A stretch of DNA of 64,000 bases from Paucilactobacillus suebicus DSM 5007 = KCTC 3549. Lineage in GTDB: Bacteria > Bacillota > Bacilli > Lactobacillales > Lactobacillaceae. Under the pieces are notes generated by a model. The model worked only from the letters and a program-made list of their open reading frames with translations, was not told the DNA's origin and did not search any database. Positions within the stretch are counted from its first letter, which is position 1. Each line of letters opens with the position of its first letter. The position numbers were made by a program, and so were the translations under genes. Positions 34,998 to 44,219 of the stretch are shown in pieces. Where the stretch lies: the NCBI RefSeq assembly GCF_001434475.1, contig NZ_AZGF01000008.1, forward strand, positions 44,795 to 108,794, given 5' to 3'.

Positions 34998-35333
34998 TTA
35001 TTTTTCACCGTCAACCTGTTCAAGCAATGATAGGCCGTTTTTTAATAATTCATCACTGATCGTCTCAGACGTGAATCGCTGCAGCGGCACTTCGCTGTGC
35101 CGATCCTTGAAAGCCATTTTTTCAACCTTAATCACCGCCACTAGCAAATCATTTTCAGTTAAGAATAACTGACCTAAGTGTTTAAATTTCCCCTTAGTGT
35201 GTTTGCCAGTTCGCCACACATGAAACTTGGCTTCGCCGTGCGCATCTTGTTTAAAGTAATAATTACCTGAATTGTCCATTTCAACTGGTAAGCCCGTGTA
35301 GCGATGAACTTCGTATTTTGCGTTTTTTGCCAT
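34998..35333 (-). CDS. Small basic protein, unknown function
   Basis: 111 residues, Lys/His-rich (FHVWRTGKHTKGKFKHLGQL), soluble, no signal peptide. ATG 35333 follows GGGAG. It is first of a probable operon running to 33759, with a terminator of the preceding unit just upstream (35357-35395). Not recognised. Confidence 0.72.
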   Translation of the reverse strand: MAKNAKYEVHRYTGLPVEMDNSGNYYFKQDAHGEAKFHVWRTGKHTKGKFKHLGQLFLTENDLLVAVIKVEKMAFKDRHSEVPLQRFTSETISDELLKNGLSLLEQVDGEK

Positions 35334-35356
35334 TTTGATGTTTGCTCCCTGAAAAT

Positions 35357-35395
35357 AAAAAAGCTGGAAGTTTTTTCCCGGCTCTTTTCGTGTTT
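35357..35395 (-). terminator. Terminator downstream of LIR-6
   Basis: On the minus strand GAGCCGGGAA-aaaac-TTCCaGCT is followed by TTTTTATTTT. It comes after the gene ending at 35523, with LIR-6 between stop codon and terminator, so LIR-6 would be inside the 3' UTR. Confidence 0.8.
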
Positions 35396-35412
35396 TGATA
35401 TCTTGTTTGATT

Positions 35413-35530
35413 AAACGTGCAAAAAAGAGCAGATGCCTGCTGTGTAAGCCGGAAATAACAATACTCCAAGTTCGGGAGTACCGTTATTTCCGGCTTACAC
35501 TCTGGCATCTAACCGCTCTTTTTTACACTC
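35413..35530. repeat. LIR-6: long bulged hairpin, type I
   Basis: Outer stem GTGCAAAAAAGAGC (35417-35430) with GCTCTTTTTTACAC (35515-35528); bulge a35431 facing taacc (35510-35514); GATGCC/GGCATC; loop tgct/tct; an 18-bp inner stem (35442-35459 with 35483-35500); and apex ACTCC/GGAGT around aagttc. The outer stem itself supplies the TAA stop codon of the gene ending at 35523. Confidence 0.92.
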
Positions 35531-35915
35531 TTGTTTGTTCTTCCGACACAATCGCCTTGGTCACCTGATATAGATAACCCTCTTGCAGTGCCTTGGCCCA
35601 ACTGCCGGCGTCTACTTGTTCTGCCGTCACTATTAAGGAAAGCATTGCCTTGTACAGCGGCATTTCTTTTACCAACATTACCTGTCCGATTGTTAAGTGA
35701 TTCATTTTTACTCGAATATGGTAGTGCCGCAGCGTCTTCTTGTACCGCGGATCAAAATCTGAACTTTCCTTGAATTCACGAATAAATTGCAACATTTGCT
35801 CATCATACTTTGGATAACCCATCTGTAAAATACCGTCTTCGCCATCCATTGACGTCCACGGGATTTCACGATTACGCATACTCTTAAAATAATCGACATA
35901 CTTTGCTAAGTCCAT
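35523..35915 (-). CDS. DUF6508-like protein
   Basis: 130 residues from ATG 35915, six bases after GGCGGTGA; an in-frame start 18 codons upstream lacks a site. The C-terminal block (TAEQVDAGSWAKALQEGYLY, then TKAIV) resembles DUF6508 proteins, whose function is unknown. The last codons (R-V-stop) are formed by the edge of LIR-6, so insertion or growth of that element may have replaced the original C-terminus. Confidence 0.65.
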   Translation of the reverse strand: MDLAKYVDYFKSMRNREIPWTSMDGEDGILQMGYPKYDEQMLQFIREFKESSDFDPRYKKTLRHYHIRVKMNHLTIGQVMLVKEMPLYKAMLSLIVTAEQVDAGSWAKALQEGYLYQVTKAIVSEEQTRV

Positions 35916-36049
35916 TTGATCACCGCCTATCTCACCATTCATCTTAATAGATTTAGTATTAAAAGTCACCCAATCAGCAACAAAAAATTCTCACTGTTTT
36001 TATGATAAGTGATATTATGACGTTAAATCGTCAATCTGGAGATGATAAC

Positions 36050-36958
36050 ATGTGCACAAGTTTGACAATTAACGCTGACAACAATCATTTAATGTTTGGT
36101 CGCACCATGGATTTCCCTACCAAAACACCGTGGCAATTAACGTACCTACCAACTCAATACCATTTTCGTTCCGTCACGGGCGGTCAAGTCTTTACCTCAC
36201 GACACGTAATCCTTGGAGGAATGCGACAAACACACGGGCATTATCTCATTGGCGACGGTATTAACGACGCTGGTCTAACCGTGGCTGAACTATATTTTCC
36301 CGTCGAGGCAACGTACTACGATGCCCCAGTTGCAGGAAAAATCAACTTATCACCACAAGACTTCACAACCTGGTTACTGGCGCAGCATGCTAGTGTTGCG
36401 GAAATCACAGCTGAACTATCACAAGTGGCCCTCATTGGTGTTCAATGGTACGATCTCGAGGCCATTTATCCATTTCACTGGGTCCTAGCAGACAAAACTG
36501 GGTCATATTTGATTGAACCAACTGGTCAACAACTGACCGTTCGAAAAAATCCTGTTGGGGTGCTGACCAACACGCCCAACTTTGATCGACAAATTGCTAA
36601 TCTCAATCAATTTTTAAATTTAAATGATGCAAATTGGGGTGGCGCCACGCAGACCAAGGTGAAACAGTTTAACGGTGAAATTCCTAATCGAACCATCCCC
36701 ACCGATCGCTTCATCAAAACCAGCATTTGGAAGTACCGTGACGCACCAACAAATCTGAGTCAACGAGATATCATTCAGTTTTTACACACGGTCAAGATTG
36801 ACAAGCACAACGATCGCCATGATTATACACATTACTATGGCGTCATCGATACAGCGACCCAAGAATACTGGTTTCAAGGAGTCAACGATCCTACTACCAC
36901 TAAAGTCTCCATTAAAGACCTCGCTGGTGAACCGACTCGAACCTTCGCAAAGGAGTAA
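36050..36958 (+). CDS. Choloylglycine hydrolase family (penicillin V acylase-like)
   Basis: 302-residue Ntn-hydrolase. Translation from ATG 36050 (after GGAG) puts the nucleophile at Cys2, exposed by Met removal; upstream in-frame ATGs would bury it. Other expected residues are Arg18, Asp21, Asn174 and Arg220. Position 82 is Tyr, as in Bacillus sphaericus penicillin V acylase, where bile salt hydrolases have Asn. So it is more probably a penicillin V or N-acyl-homoserine-type amidase than a strong bile salt hydrolase. The substrate is not proven. It is followed eight bases later by nnrE. Confidence 0.88.
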   Translation: MCTSLTINADNNHLMFGRTMDFPTKTPWQLTYLPTQYHFRSVTGGQVFTSRHVILGGMRQTHGHYLIGDGINDAGLTVAELYFPVEATYYDAPVAGKINLSPQDFTTWLLAQHASVAEITAELSQVALIGVQWYDLEAIYPFHWVLADKTGSYLIEPTGQQLTVRKNPVGVLTNTPNFDRQIANLNQFLNLNDANWGGATQTKVKQFNGEIPNRTIPTDRFIKTSIWKYRDAPTNLSQRDIIQFLHTVKIDKHNDRHDYTHYYGVIDTATQEYWFQGVNDPTTTKVSIKDLAGEPTRTFAKE

Positions 36959-36966
36959 AGGATATT

Positions 36967-37599
36967 ATGACAAAAGCAATTACGGCAGCACAAATGAAAC
37001 ATTATGATCAATACACCATCAATACTATCGGTATTCCTTCAATGGTACTGATGGAACGCGCATCGTTAGCCTTGCGCGACGAAATTCTAAAGCAGTATCC
37101 GCAAGCTCAAAATATTACTATTGTGGCCGGATCTGGCAATAATGGTGGTGACGGTTTATGTGTCGCTCGCTTACTTCAAATTGCTGGCAAGCATACCACA
37201 GTGATCGAAGCCGGTAATCCAAATCATTTTTCTGAGGAACACCGCGCACAAGCTAAAACCTGTGATTATTATCGTATTCCACAGCTCACCACGCTTGATA
37301 CTATCGACAGCGCGGACTTACTTGTCGATGCTATATTTGGCATTGGTATTGACCGGGAAGTTCGTGATCCATACGCATCAATCATCAATCAAATGAACGC
37401 AGCTAGTGCTCCAATCATTGCCGTGGACGTACCATCTGGAATTAACACCGATACTGGTGAGGTGCTCGGTACCGCCATTAAAGCCGACACAACGGTTACT
37501 TTTACCTTTAACAAAATTGGTTTAACAACAAAAAACGGCCAGCAATATGCTGGTCGCATCGTCGTCGCAGATGATATGGGCACCTACGCTACAGATTAA
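36967..37599 (+). CDS. nnrE: NAD(P)H-hydrate epimerase
   Basis: 210 residues, a YjeF N-terminal domain standing alone. It interconverts the R and S forms of hydrated NAD(P)H so that the repair dehydratase can act. GSGNNGGDG near residues 55-63 and VDAIFGIG and DVPSGINTDTG further on are the family's nucleotide-binding blocks. The dehydratase partner is not in the window. ATG 36967 follows AAGGA, close behind the acylase gene, so co-transcription is likely. Its 3' end overlaps the convergent BCCT gene by 11 bases. Confidence 0.92.
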   Translation: MTKAITAAQMKHYDQYTINTIGIPSMVLMERASLALRDEILKQYPQAQNITIVAGSGNNGGDGLCVARLLQIAGKHTTVIEAGNPNHFSEEHRAQAKTCDYYRIPQLTTLDTIDSADLLVDAIFGIGIDREVRDPYASIINQMNAASAPIIAVDVPSGINTDTGEVLGTAIKADTTVTFTFNKIGLTTKNGQQYAGRIVVADDMGTYATD

Positions 37600-39202
37600 T
37601 TAAATTCATTAGTTTTGCAGCTGCTGTATTTGCCTTACGTCTTTCAATTTGACGATTAAGACGCGTAATTGCACTGTCGGCCACGAAGACGTCGTCGTTT
37701 TGGCGAAGCATCTTCCAGGTTGACATAATCAGTAGCACGCAGACAATTACTAGCGGAAGACCAGCAATTGAACTAATCACTTGAACTGTCTTGAACCCAC
37801 CAACGAACACAATCCCAAATGAAAAGATCATGAAGATTGCCATCCAGACTAAACGGTTAAATAGGCTGGGTTGTTGTCCAGGTTCTAATTTGCCGCTGGC
37901 AAATGATGAAACAACAAATGCTGATGAAGATATTGTCGTTGCAAGAAAAATAAAGCTTGAACCAGCGTAGATGATCAACATCAGATACTTCATTGGTAAG
38001 GTAGCAATAATCGTAGCAATCACGACCGCTTGTCCCTGGGTGTTCAAGATATGAATCAGGTTAATTGCACCACTTTGTTGCAGATACATTGAGTAGCCAC
38101 CTAAAATAGCATAGAAACTCATGCAACCTAAAGCACCAAAGCCGAGCATGCCAAAGATCACTTGACGAATTGTACGGCCACGCGAAATGCGGGCAATGAA
38201 TAGTCCCATGAATGGCATGTATGTCATCCACCATCCCCAGTAAAAGATTGTTTCCTGGTTAACCGTATTTGAAGCACCACTGGCGACTGAAGCAGTACCA
38301 GTACTCATCGCCGCAAATTTGGTGACTAATAATGCTAAACTGTGACCCTCCATCTTCAAGATATACATTGTTGGGCCAACTAATAACACAATTGCTAAAA
38401 AGGCAATCGCCGTCCAAATGTGTGCTGAACTTAGTCGATCAATACCACCCTTGATTCCCTTAAGCATCGTTAACGTAAAAATGGCAAACAGAACAACAAA
38501 CATACCTAATTTTAACCAGATACTATCAGAGATACCCAGAAGCTGGGCAATAATTTTTGACAACACTGGAATTTCCATACCGACGGATGATCCAATTCCG
38601 CCCATAATCCCGATCACCACAAGATAATCGATTAATTTACGTAAGAACGCCTTATATGGCTGATCACCATCTAGCATTGGAATTGCGGCACTAATTCTCA
38701 TCACATGGACATCTTTGACGTACATCATATAGCCAATTACAACTGCGGCCGATGCAAACATCATCCACGCCATTGGGCCCCAATCAAACTGTCCAAGCAT
38801 GTGAGCATTTTGATAATTAGCAGCGGACATCGGCTTAGCACCAAATAATGGCTGTTGCACGTAACGAAGCGGATCGACCATGCTAAGCATCAAAATACTG
38901 GCATCAATGGCAGTTGCGAAAACCATGCTACCCCATTGGAAAGTACTGTAAGCCGGCTTATCGTTGGTTTTACCTAACTTTACTCGGCCAAAGTGACTTA
39001 ATCCGATATACAAAAAGAATACAAAGTTAACAATATAAATCCCGAAGTACAGCCATCCTAATTTGGCACTGATGACGTTCATCAATCCACTTAAGGTTGT
39101 CTTTAATCCTGATCCACCGGCAATCAAGGCCACGGATACTAATAAAAACAATGCAGCTGTTGGCACAAACATCTTCTTATCGATATTTTGCTTTCTTAAA
39201 AT
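37589..39202 (-). CDS. BCCT-family betaine/carnitine/choline transporter
   Basis: About 537 residues and 12 helices. The GWWMTYMPFMGLFIARISRG motif, characteristic of BCCT carriers, is intact; these import osmoprotectants such as glycine betaine with Na+ or H+. The start is unusual. A GGAGG site (39215-39211) is eight bases before an ATT codon at 39202, and no ATG, GTG or TTG lies at proper spacing. An upstream GTG (39274) would lie within a terminator hairpin and the next ATG is 38 bases from the site. I therefore propose ATT initiation; annotation pipelines may place the start elsewhere. Confidence 0.85.
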   Translation of the reverse strand: MLRKQNIDKKMFVPTAALFLLVSVALIAGGSGLKTTLSGLMNVISAKLGWLYFGIYIVNFVFFLYIGLSHFGRVKLGKTNDKPAYSTFQWGSMVFATAIDASILMLSMVDPLRYVQQPLFGAKPMSAANYQNAHMLGQFDWGPMAWMMFASAAVVIGYMMYVKDVHVMRISAAIPMLDGDQPYKAFLRKLIDYLVVIGIMGGIGSSVGMEIPVLSKIIAQLLGISDSIWLKLGMFVVLFAIFTLTMLKGIKGGIDRLSSAHIWTAIAFLAIVLLVGPTMYILKMEGHSLALLVTKFAAMSTGTASVASGASNTVNQETIFYWGWWMTYMPFMGLFIARISRGRTIRQVIFGMLGFGALGCMSFYAILGGYSMYLQQSGAINLIHILNTQGQAVVIATIIATLPMKYLMLIIYAGSSFIFLATTISSSAFVVSSFASGKLEPGQQPSLFNRLVWMAIFMIFSFGIVFVGGFKTVQVISSIAGLPLVIVCVLLIMSTWKMLRQNDDVFVADSAITRLNRQIERRKANTAAAKLMNLINL

Positions 39203-39230
39203 AAAAAATTCCTCCAATTTCTCTCTACAC

Positions 39231-39285
39231 AAAAAAGCACACTGACACAGTTGATCCACTAGGGATATCTGCACAGCGTGCTTTT
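39231..39285 (-). terminator. Terminator upstream of the BCCT gene
   Basis: On the minus strand AAAAGCAC pairs with GTGCTTTT, with CAGAT and GGATC segments inside, then TTTTTTGTG. It ends the acetyltransferase transcript 50 bases after its stop, yet is only 16 bases from the BCCT ribosome site. Any BCCT promoter must overlap it or lie upstream, in which case it would act as an attenuator. Confidence 0.75.
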
Positions 39286-39335
39286 GCTTGCCATCTTATA
39301 CAAATACTCATGAATTCGCTCAATTTTTGATTGAA

Positions 39336-39914
39336 TTAATCGCCGGGGATCACATCCCCATTTTCATCCAGATGATGGATAATTCTAGCCGGGTTGCCAG
39401 CAATCACCACGTCGTCACCAAATGATTTAGTAACAACGGAGCCTGCACCGACAACAACTCGGTCACCAAGCGTCACACCCGGTAAGATCGTGACGTGGCC
39501 ACCCATCCAGACGCTATTGCCGACAGAAATCGGCTTACCTAGCTCTACATCGGCATCCCGTTTTTTTGCGGATAACGGATGAACAGGAGTATAAAACCCA
39601 ACATCCGGTCCGATGTAGCAATGCGATCCAATCGTAATTGGACAAGTATCAAGTAACGTTAAGTGATAATTAGCGTAGAAATGGTCGCCAATATGAATAT
39701 TGAAACCATAGTCAAACTCAAGCCCACCTTCAACGAAGAAGTCTTTTCCAGTTTGGGCAAATAGTTCTTTGACCTTTTGATTACGTTGTTCATTATCATC
39801 CAGCTGGTTAATACCAATCAGTTTATGTCGAATGAACGTTCGTCGCTCAATTAACTCAGGATCAAACTGCTGGTACGGTTCGCCATCTGTCATTTTCTCT
39901 CTTTGCGTTTTCAT
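39336..39914 (-). CDS. Sugar O-acetyltransferase (Maa/NodL type)
   Basis: 192 residues. An N-terminal Mac region (EKMTDGEPYQQFDPEL) and hexapeptide repeats (VWMGGHVTILPGVTLGDR, VVVGAGSVV) form the left-handed beta-helix; a catalytic His lies in YTPVHPL. The start at ATG 39914 gives the family's usual N-terminus (MKTQREKM), though the ribosome site is weak; an ATG 10 codons upstream is possible. It is a paralogue of 26264-26917 and has no clear sugar operon next to it. Confidence 0.85.
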   Translation of the reverse strand: MKTQREKMTDGEPYQQFDPELIERRTFIRHKLIGINQLDDNEQRNQKVKELFAQTGKDFFVEGGLEFDYGFNIHIGDHFYANYHLTLLDTCPITIGSHCYIGPDVGFYTPVHPLSAKKRDADVELGKPISVGNSVWMGGHVTILPGVTLGDRVVVGAGSVVTKSFGDDVVIAGNPARIIHHLDENGDVIPGD

Positions 39915-39955
39915 AATGGTATTAGAGTAACACTTATTAGTCACTTTGTTAAAAG

Positions 39956-39979
39956 AACGCCGAGAAATCGGCGTTTTTA
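39956..39979. terminator. Orphan terminator hairpin
   Basis: AACGCCGA-gaaa-TCGGCGTT followed by TTTTAG on the plus strand, with an A-rich run on the left. No plus-strand gene precedes it and it lies between divergent genes, so it may end a small RNA or an antisense transcript. Confidence 0.6.
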
Positions 39980-40178
39980 GTCATATTTTAGATTTTTGGA
40001 AAGCGGATACATTGTTATAAGACTAACGATTAAAAATTTTTAAAATTAATTTTTTTATTTTTTTCTAAAATGACCATTTTTGCCGTCATTTCAATGTTCA
40101 AGGATGTTAACCATTAATTGATTTACTCGATTATTTTAGATACTCTATTACTAGGAAATTTAAATTTGGAGGACACTC

Positions 40179-40427
40179 ATGTATAACTTTAAGGGAGCAA
40201 TTATTATTATTGCTCTGGTCGTGATCATTTATTTACTCGACTACTTTTTACCAAAATGGTTTGGCTTTATTCCTAGCCTTGCCTTTTTGATTTATATGAT
40301 CTGGATCATGATCGGACACGGAAACGGAAGTATTGTTGGATCAATTATTGTGATTATTATTGGCGAGATGATATTGGTTGGAATGTGGTCTGGGGCTGTT
40401 AGAAGTCGTGAACGTAGGCGGAAGTAG
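40179..40427 (+). CDS. Small membrane protein, unknown function
   Basis: 82 residues with three hydrophobic segments and a basic C-terminus (RSRERRRK), which should face the cytoplasm. ATG 40179 has GGAGG at good spacing. No homologous family is recognised. It stands alone; LIR-7 begins 80 bp downstream. Confidence 0.75.
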   Translation: MYNFKGAIIIIALVVIIYLLDYFLPKWFGFIPSLAFLIYMIWIMIGHGNGSIVGSIIVIIIGEMILVGMWSGAVRSRERRRK

Positions 40428-40507
40428 CGTCTTTTTTTACTGGGATTTTTCTGATAAGCTTCGATTGATTTGTTCATGGTCACTATTTTGGGATCACTTT
40501 CTGGCTA

Positions 40508-40624
40508 TTGATAAAAAGCACAGATGCACCCTAAAATAAGCAACACTCTTATCGATCACCAAACCCGTGATCAATAAGAGTGTTGCTTATTTTAAATGCA
40601 TCTAACCGTGCTTTTTATCGCTCT
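40508..40624. repeat. LIR-7: long bulged hairpin, type I
   Basis: Outer stem GATAAAAAGCAC (40510) with GTGCTTTTTATC (40608); bulge a40522 facing taacc (40603-40607); GATGCA/TGCATC; loop ccct/aaa; a 20-bp inner stem (40533-40552 with 40574-40593); apex GATCAC/GTGATC around caaaccc. It abuts the stop codon of the ABC gene at 40623. Confidence 0.92.
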
Positions 40625-42167
40625 ACTTTTTGGCCATCTTAACCTCATAATGTCTCAAAATTCTTGAAATTGCGAAAGTCAAAATGAAGTATAGGATCAT
40701 GGTGATCACAATTGGAATGACCCCACGATAGGTATCCGCTTGGACAATCTTTAGTTGATAAATCATGTCAGAAACCCCAATGATAGAGACAATTGATGTT
40801 TCCTTGATTAAAGAGACAAACTCATTACCCAGTGCTGGCCAGATATTCTTTAGTGCTTGTGGCAAAATTACTGAGAACATCGTGTCATGCGAGTTCAGCC
40901 CTAGACTACGAGCGGCTTCATCCTGGCCCTTATCAACAGACAAAATACCACCACGAATCACTTCACAGACATATGCACCACTGTTCAACGATACCGCAAT
41001 AATCCCGGAAACAACCGCCGGAATATTGACAATCACGCCTAAACCAAAGTAAACAAACAAAATCTGAACCATTAGTGGAGTACCACGAACGAATTCGACG
41101 TAAGCAGTCGCAATCCATCTAAGTACTTTAATTTTCTTAGCTAAACGCATAAATGCGAGAATGACACCAAGAATGAACCCACAAATAACTGAAATTGCAC
41201 TAATTCCAATTGTGTATTCAACACCAATGGCAAAGTAGTGCCAGTAGTGCCACATTGATGTGTTATTAGTGTTGACCTTCATGTAGGATCCTGCTTTTTT
41301 CAGGTAACCTGGTATTAAGTTTTCCTTCTTAATTTCAGCAATCGACGTGTTGATTTGATTACGCAGTGATGTAGATCCCTTTTGTACTGCCACAACATCA
41401 TTTGTCTGCGATGAACCTAGATTAAATTTTCCGTTAATTGCGACCACATTTTTATCGTTTGAAGCATACGCTTTAGCCGTTGGCTCATCAACTACCACAC
41501 CATCAACTTTGTGTGATTTAAGGGCAATTACTAAGTCAGAAACTTGGTCCATTCCTTTAACCTTGGCATCCTTCACCTGATCCTTAGCCAAATTATATGG
41601 TAACGATCCGGTTTGCGCACCTAACGTCTTGTTGGCAAATGAATTACGACTCGTGTAGACGCCCTTATCGGTCTTGTTAATTAAAATATACTGACCCGCC
41701 TTGTAATACGAATTTGAAAAATCGACACTCTTAGCTCGCTTGGCTGTTGGGTTAACACCTGAAATAACCATGTCAACCTTGCCAGACTCTAGCGCAACTA
41801 ATAATGAATCAAATGACATCTTTTTAATGACCAACTTAACGCCCATGTCTTTGGCAATTTTACGAGCGATTTGAATATCCATCCCCACTACCTTGCCATT
41901 TGAGGTAAATTCATAAGGTGGATAATCTGGACTCGTGCCAAGCACAATTTCTCCCTTGGCTTTAATTCTAGCCAGTGAATCATCACTGCTAGTTGTTACT
42001 GCACTGCTGGAAGTACTGGAACTACCACTAGTGCTTGATGATGATTGTGAACTGACACTGCTCGAACTGCTGCTGTTCTGCGCAGCACTCACAGAAGTTG
42101 TCAATGCTGGCATAATCATCATCAGGCTCAGCAAGCTCAGCGCTAATAACTTACAAAATTTTTTCAT
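40623..42167 (-). CDS. Amino-acid ABC transporter: fused substrate-binding and permease protein
   Basis: 514 residues. A signal peptide (about residues 1-29, ending SVSA-A) and a Ser-rich linker lead to a family-3 solute-binding domain (about 65-290, with GTSPDYPPYEF) on the cell surface. A HisM/GlnQ-type permease domain follows (about 310-510, with the EAA-like loop DEAARSLGLNSHDTMFSVILPQA). This is the GlnP-type fusion common in lactobacilli. Substrate is a polar amino acid, perhaps glutamine or arginine. The matching ATPase is not adjacent. The stop lies at the edge of LIR-7. Confidence 0.92.
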   Translation of the reverse strand: MKKFCKLLALSLLSLMMIMPALTTSVSAAQNSSSSSSVSSQSSSSTSGSSSTSSSAVTTSSDDSLARIKAKGEIVLGTSPDYPPYEFTSNGKVVGMDIQIARKIAKDMGVKLVIKKMSFDSLLVALESGKVDMVISGVNPTAKRAKSVDFSNSYYKAGQYILINKTDKGVYTSRNSFANKTLGAQTGSLPYNLAKDQVKDAKVKGMDQVSDLVIALKSHKVDGVVVDEPTAKAYASNDKNVVAINGKFNLGSSQTNDVVAVQKGSTSLRNQINTSIAEIKKENLIPGYLKKAGSYMKVNTNNTSMWHYWHYFAIGVEYTIGISAISVICGFILGVILAFMRLAKKIKVLRWIATAYVEFVRGTPLMVQILFVYFGLGVIVNIPAVVSGIIAVSLNSGAYVCEVIRGGILSVDKGQDEAARSLGLNSHDTMFSVILPQALKNIWPALGNEFVSLIKETSIVSIIGVSDMIYQLKIVQADTYRGVIPIVITMILYFILTFAISRILRHYEVKMAKK

Positions 42168-42368
42168 AAAATCGTCTCCTATAACAAATTAACCGATTTA
42201 GTATACAATACAACTGTATAAATATTCAATGAATCAGATGATTTTTCATTTGATTCTCATACTTCATTCGTTACTTTGTTGTGAGTTAAGAAACAGTTAA
42301 TAATTCAGTTAACATTTCATTAATAGCCGATCGATATACTGAAGTCATCAACTTAAGGAGGAAACATC

Positions 42369-43292
42369 ATGGAAAATGTCATCGAGCTGCATAACGTTAC
42401 CAAGAAATTTGGTAAACAGACTGCGCTTAACCATGTCAATTTAACGATTCAACGTGGTGATATTTATGGATTAATCGGTCGAAACGGCGCTGGCAAAACA
42501 ACCATTTTAAAATCGATCGTAAAATTAATTCAACCAAGTGCCGGCGAAATTGTTTTATTTGGTCAATCAGACGGTACCGAATATTTTAAGCAGTTGAAAC
42601 GAACAGGCAGTGTCATCGAAACTCCTGTCGCTAATGCACAACTCACGGCTCGCCAAAATCTAAAATACTACTGTAAAATGAAGGGCATCGTTGATAAAAA
42701 TGCCGTTGACGAAGCATTAAAATTCGTTGGACTTGAGGATACCGGAAAAAAGAAGTTTAAAAATTTTTCTTTGGGAATGAAACAAAAATTAGGTTTAGCC
42801 GTAGCGATGCTCAATAAACCGGATTTATTAATTTTGGATGAACCAATCAATGGACTAGATCCAATTGCCATTGCGGAATTTCGTAATTTACTGATTAAGC
42901 TTAATCAAACTCAAAAAATGACGATCCTGATTTCTAGCCACATTCTGGAGGAGCTCTATCAAATGGCAACCCGTTTCGGTATTATCAACAACGGTGAAAT
43001 TATTAAAGAAGTCACCAAAGAGGAATTTGAAGAACAAAGCAAAGCCTACATCAAATTGGAAATAGGCGAAGCTAGTGATGCTACCGCTGTATTACATCAA
43101 ATCGGGATTGATAATTTTAAAGTTATTGACGCCCACACTATTAACATTTACGACATTCATGCTAGCAACAATGAAATTGTTAAGGCAATGGTGACCGCTC
43201 AAATTGAGGTGCAAACGATCGTTAAACAACACATTAACCTCGAAAACTACTTTAAATCGATTATTGAATCTGGAGGTGAACAAGATGCTTAA
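42369..43292 (+). CDS. ABC exporter ATP-binding protein
   Basis: 307 residues. Walker A GRNGAGKTT near residues 38-46, signature FSLGMKQKLG, Walker B LLILDEPINGLDP and an H-loop region. The layout resembles BcrA/LanF-type ATPases of peptide-antibiotic exporters, with an extra C-terminal extension of about 80 residues. The stop overlaps the start of the partner permease by eight bases. A two-component system is encoded convergently downstream. Confidence 0.9.
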   Translation: MENVIELHNVTKKFGKQTALNHVNLTIQRGDIYGLIGRNGAGKTTILKSIVKLIQPSAGEIVLFGQSDGTEYFKQLKRTGSVIETPVANAQLTARQNLKYYCKMKGIVDKNAVDEALKFVGLEDTGKKKFKNFSLGMKQKLGLAVAMLNKPDLLILDEPINGLDPIAIAEFRNLLIKLNQTQKMTILISSHILEELYQMATRFGIINNGEIIKEVTKEEFEEQSKAYIKLEIGEASDATAVLHQIGIDNFKVIDAHTINIYDIHASNNEIVKAMVTAQIEVQTIVKQHINLENYFKSIIESGGEQDA

Positions 43293-44061
43293 CATGGCAC
43301 GAGCAGATTTTTACCGCCTTTTTCGCTCTAAGGGCCTTTATATTACGGAAGTCGTTCTTATTTTCATTGTGCTAATTTCTATTTTTAACAAAACAGTTGG
43401 CTTAATTCTTGGTAATTCTGGCTCACTATCAACATTTCAGGCCGCTAATAATGGGCACTACTGGAATGCGGTTCACGCTACTAACGCCATGACTAGTATG
43501 ACCAGCCTGTTAATTTACATTATTTTGCCGTTATTTATTATGACAATTGGTTTTGAATTTTCACGTAAAATTTACAAGAACCCACTCAGCAGTGGTATGA
43601 CCCGTTTAAACTATTTTATTTCTAAATATTGTGTATTTATTGTCATCACAATTCTGCAATTCATTTTCTATTACGCTGCCATTTTCTTAATTGCTGGTTT
43701 TAAAAATGGCTTTGGTCACATTAATGGTCATTTTTTTACCAAACTATTTGAAACTGTTGGCACTCAAATTTTAGAAGTAAGTGCCATTTTTTCGATTGCG
43801 GTGCTTGCGTTATACTTAACGTTTTCAACTATTGCCTCAGTCATCACCACAATTATCTTTCCCGTCTGTATCAGTGTATTAGGTGCGGTGTTTGAAAAAC
43901 AACACTGGCTTCAAAACCTGAATTTCCAAAACCGAATTGATTCTGCCTACTATACTAATTACTCGACTGCACACCTCCACACAATGCTAACTTACTCATT
44001 TGGTTTTATATTTGTCTGCTTGCTTTTAGCTTATCTGACATTTAGAAAGCGCGATCTATAA
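43285..44061 (+). CDS. ABC-2-type membrane permease
   Basis: 258 residues with about six hydrophobic segments, starting MLNMARADFYRLF. ATG 43285 has GGAGGTG inside the end of the ATPase gene; an earlier in-frame ATG (43204) is buried in that gene and lacks a site. With the ATPase it forms a BcrAB-like exporter, likely for peptide antibiotics or self-immunity. The adjacent two-component genes could once have regulated it, but the response regulator is broken. Confidence 0.85.
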   Translation: MLNMARADFYRLFRSKGLYITEVVLIFIVLISIFNKTVGLILGNSGSLSTFQAANNGHYWNAVHATNAMTSMTSLLIYIILPLFIMTIGFEFSRKIYKNPLSSGMTRLNYFISKYCVFIVITILQFIFYYAAIFLIAGFKNGFGHINGHFFTKLFETVGTQILEVSAIFSIAVLALYLTFSTIASVITTIIFPVCISVLGAVFEKQHWLQNLNFQNRIDSAYYTNYSTAHLHTMLTYSFGFIFVCLLLAYLTFRKRDL

Positions 44062-44097
44062 AAGAACTATCATGAACCAAAATTTTAATTTCAAAAA

Positions 44098-44153
44098 TAT
44101 AAGGCACTCTCATTTAAAATCCCGAATTTGGATTTTAGTTGAGAGTGCCTTAC
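44098..44153. repeat. Long perfect hairpin after the ABC exporter (possible LIR relic)
   Basis: TAAGGCACTCTCA (44100) pairs with TGAGAGTGCCTTA (44140), with AAAATCC/GGATTTT inside. No U-run and no outer bulged stem are present. The inner arm resembles that of LIR-14. It may be a terminator between convergent genes or a worn LIR. Confidence 0.55.
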
Positions 44154-44219
44154 GTGGTCATTTATCGTGCATTTAGGTTAGACATGCGTTTGTTAAAAAA
44201 TTAAAACTTTGTTCTAACC

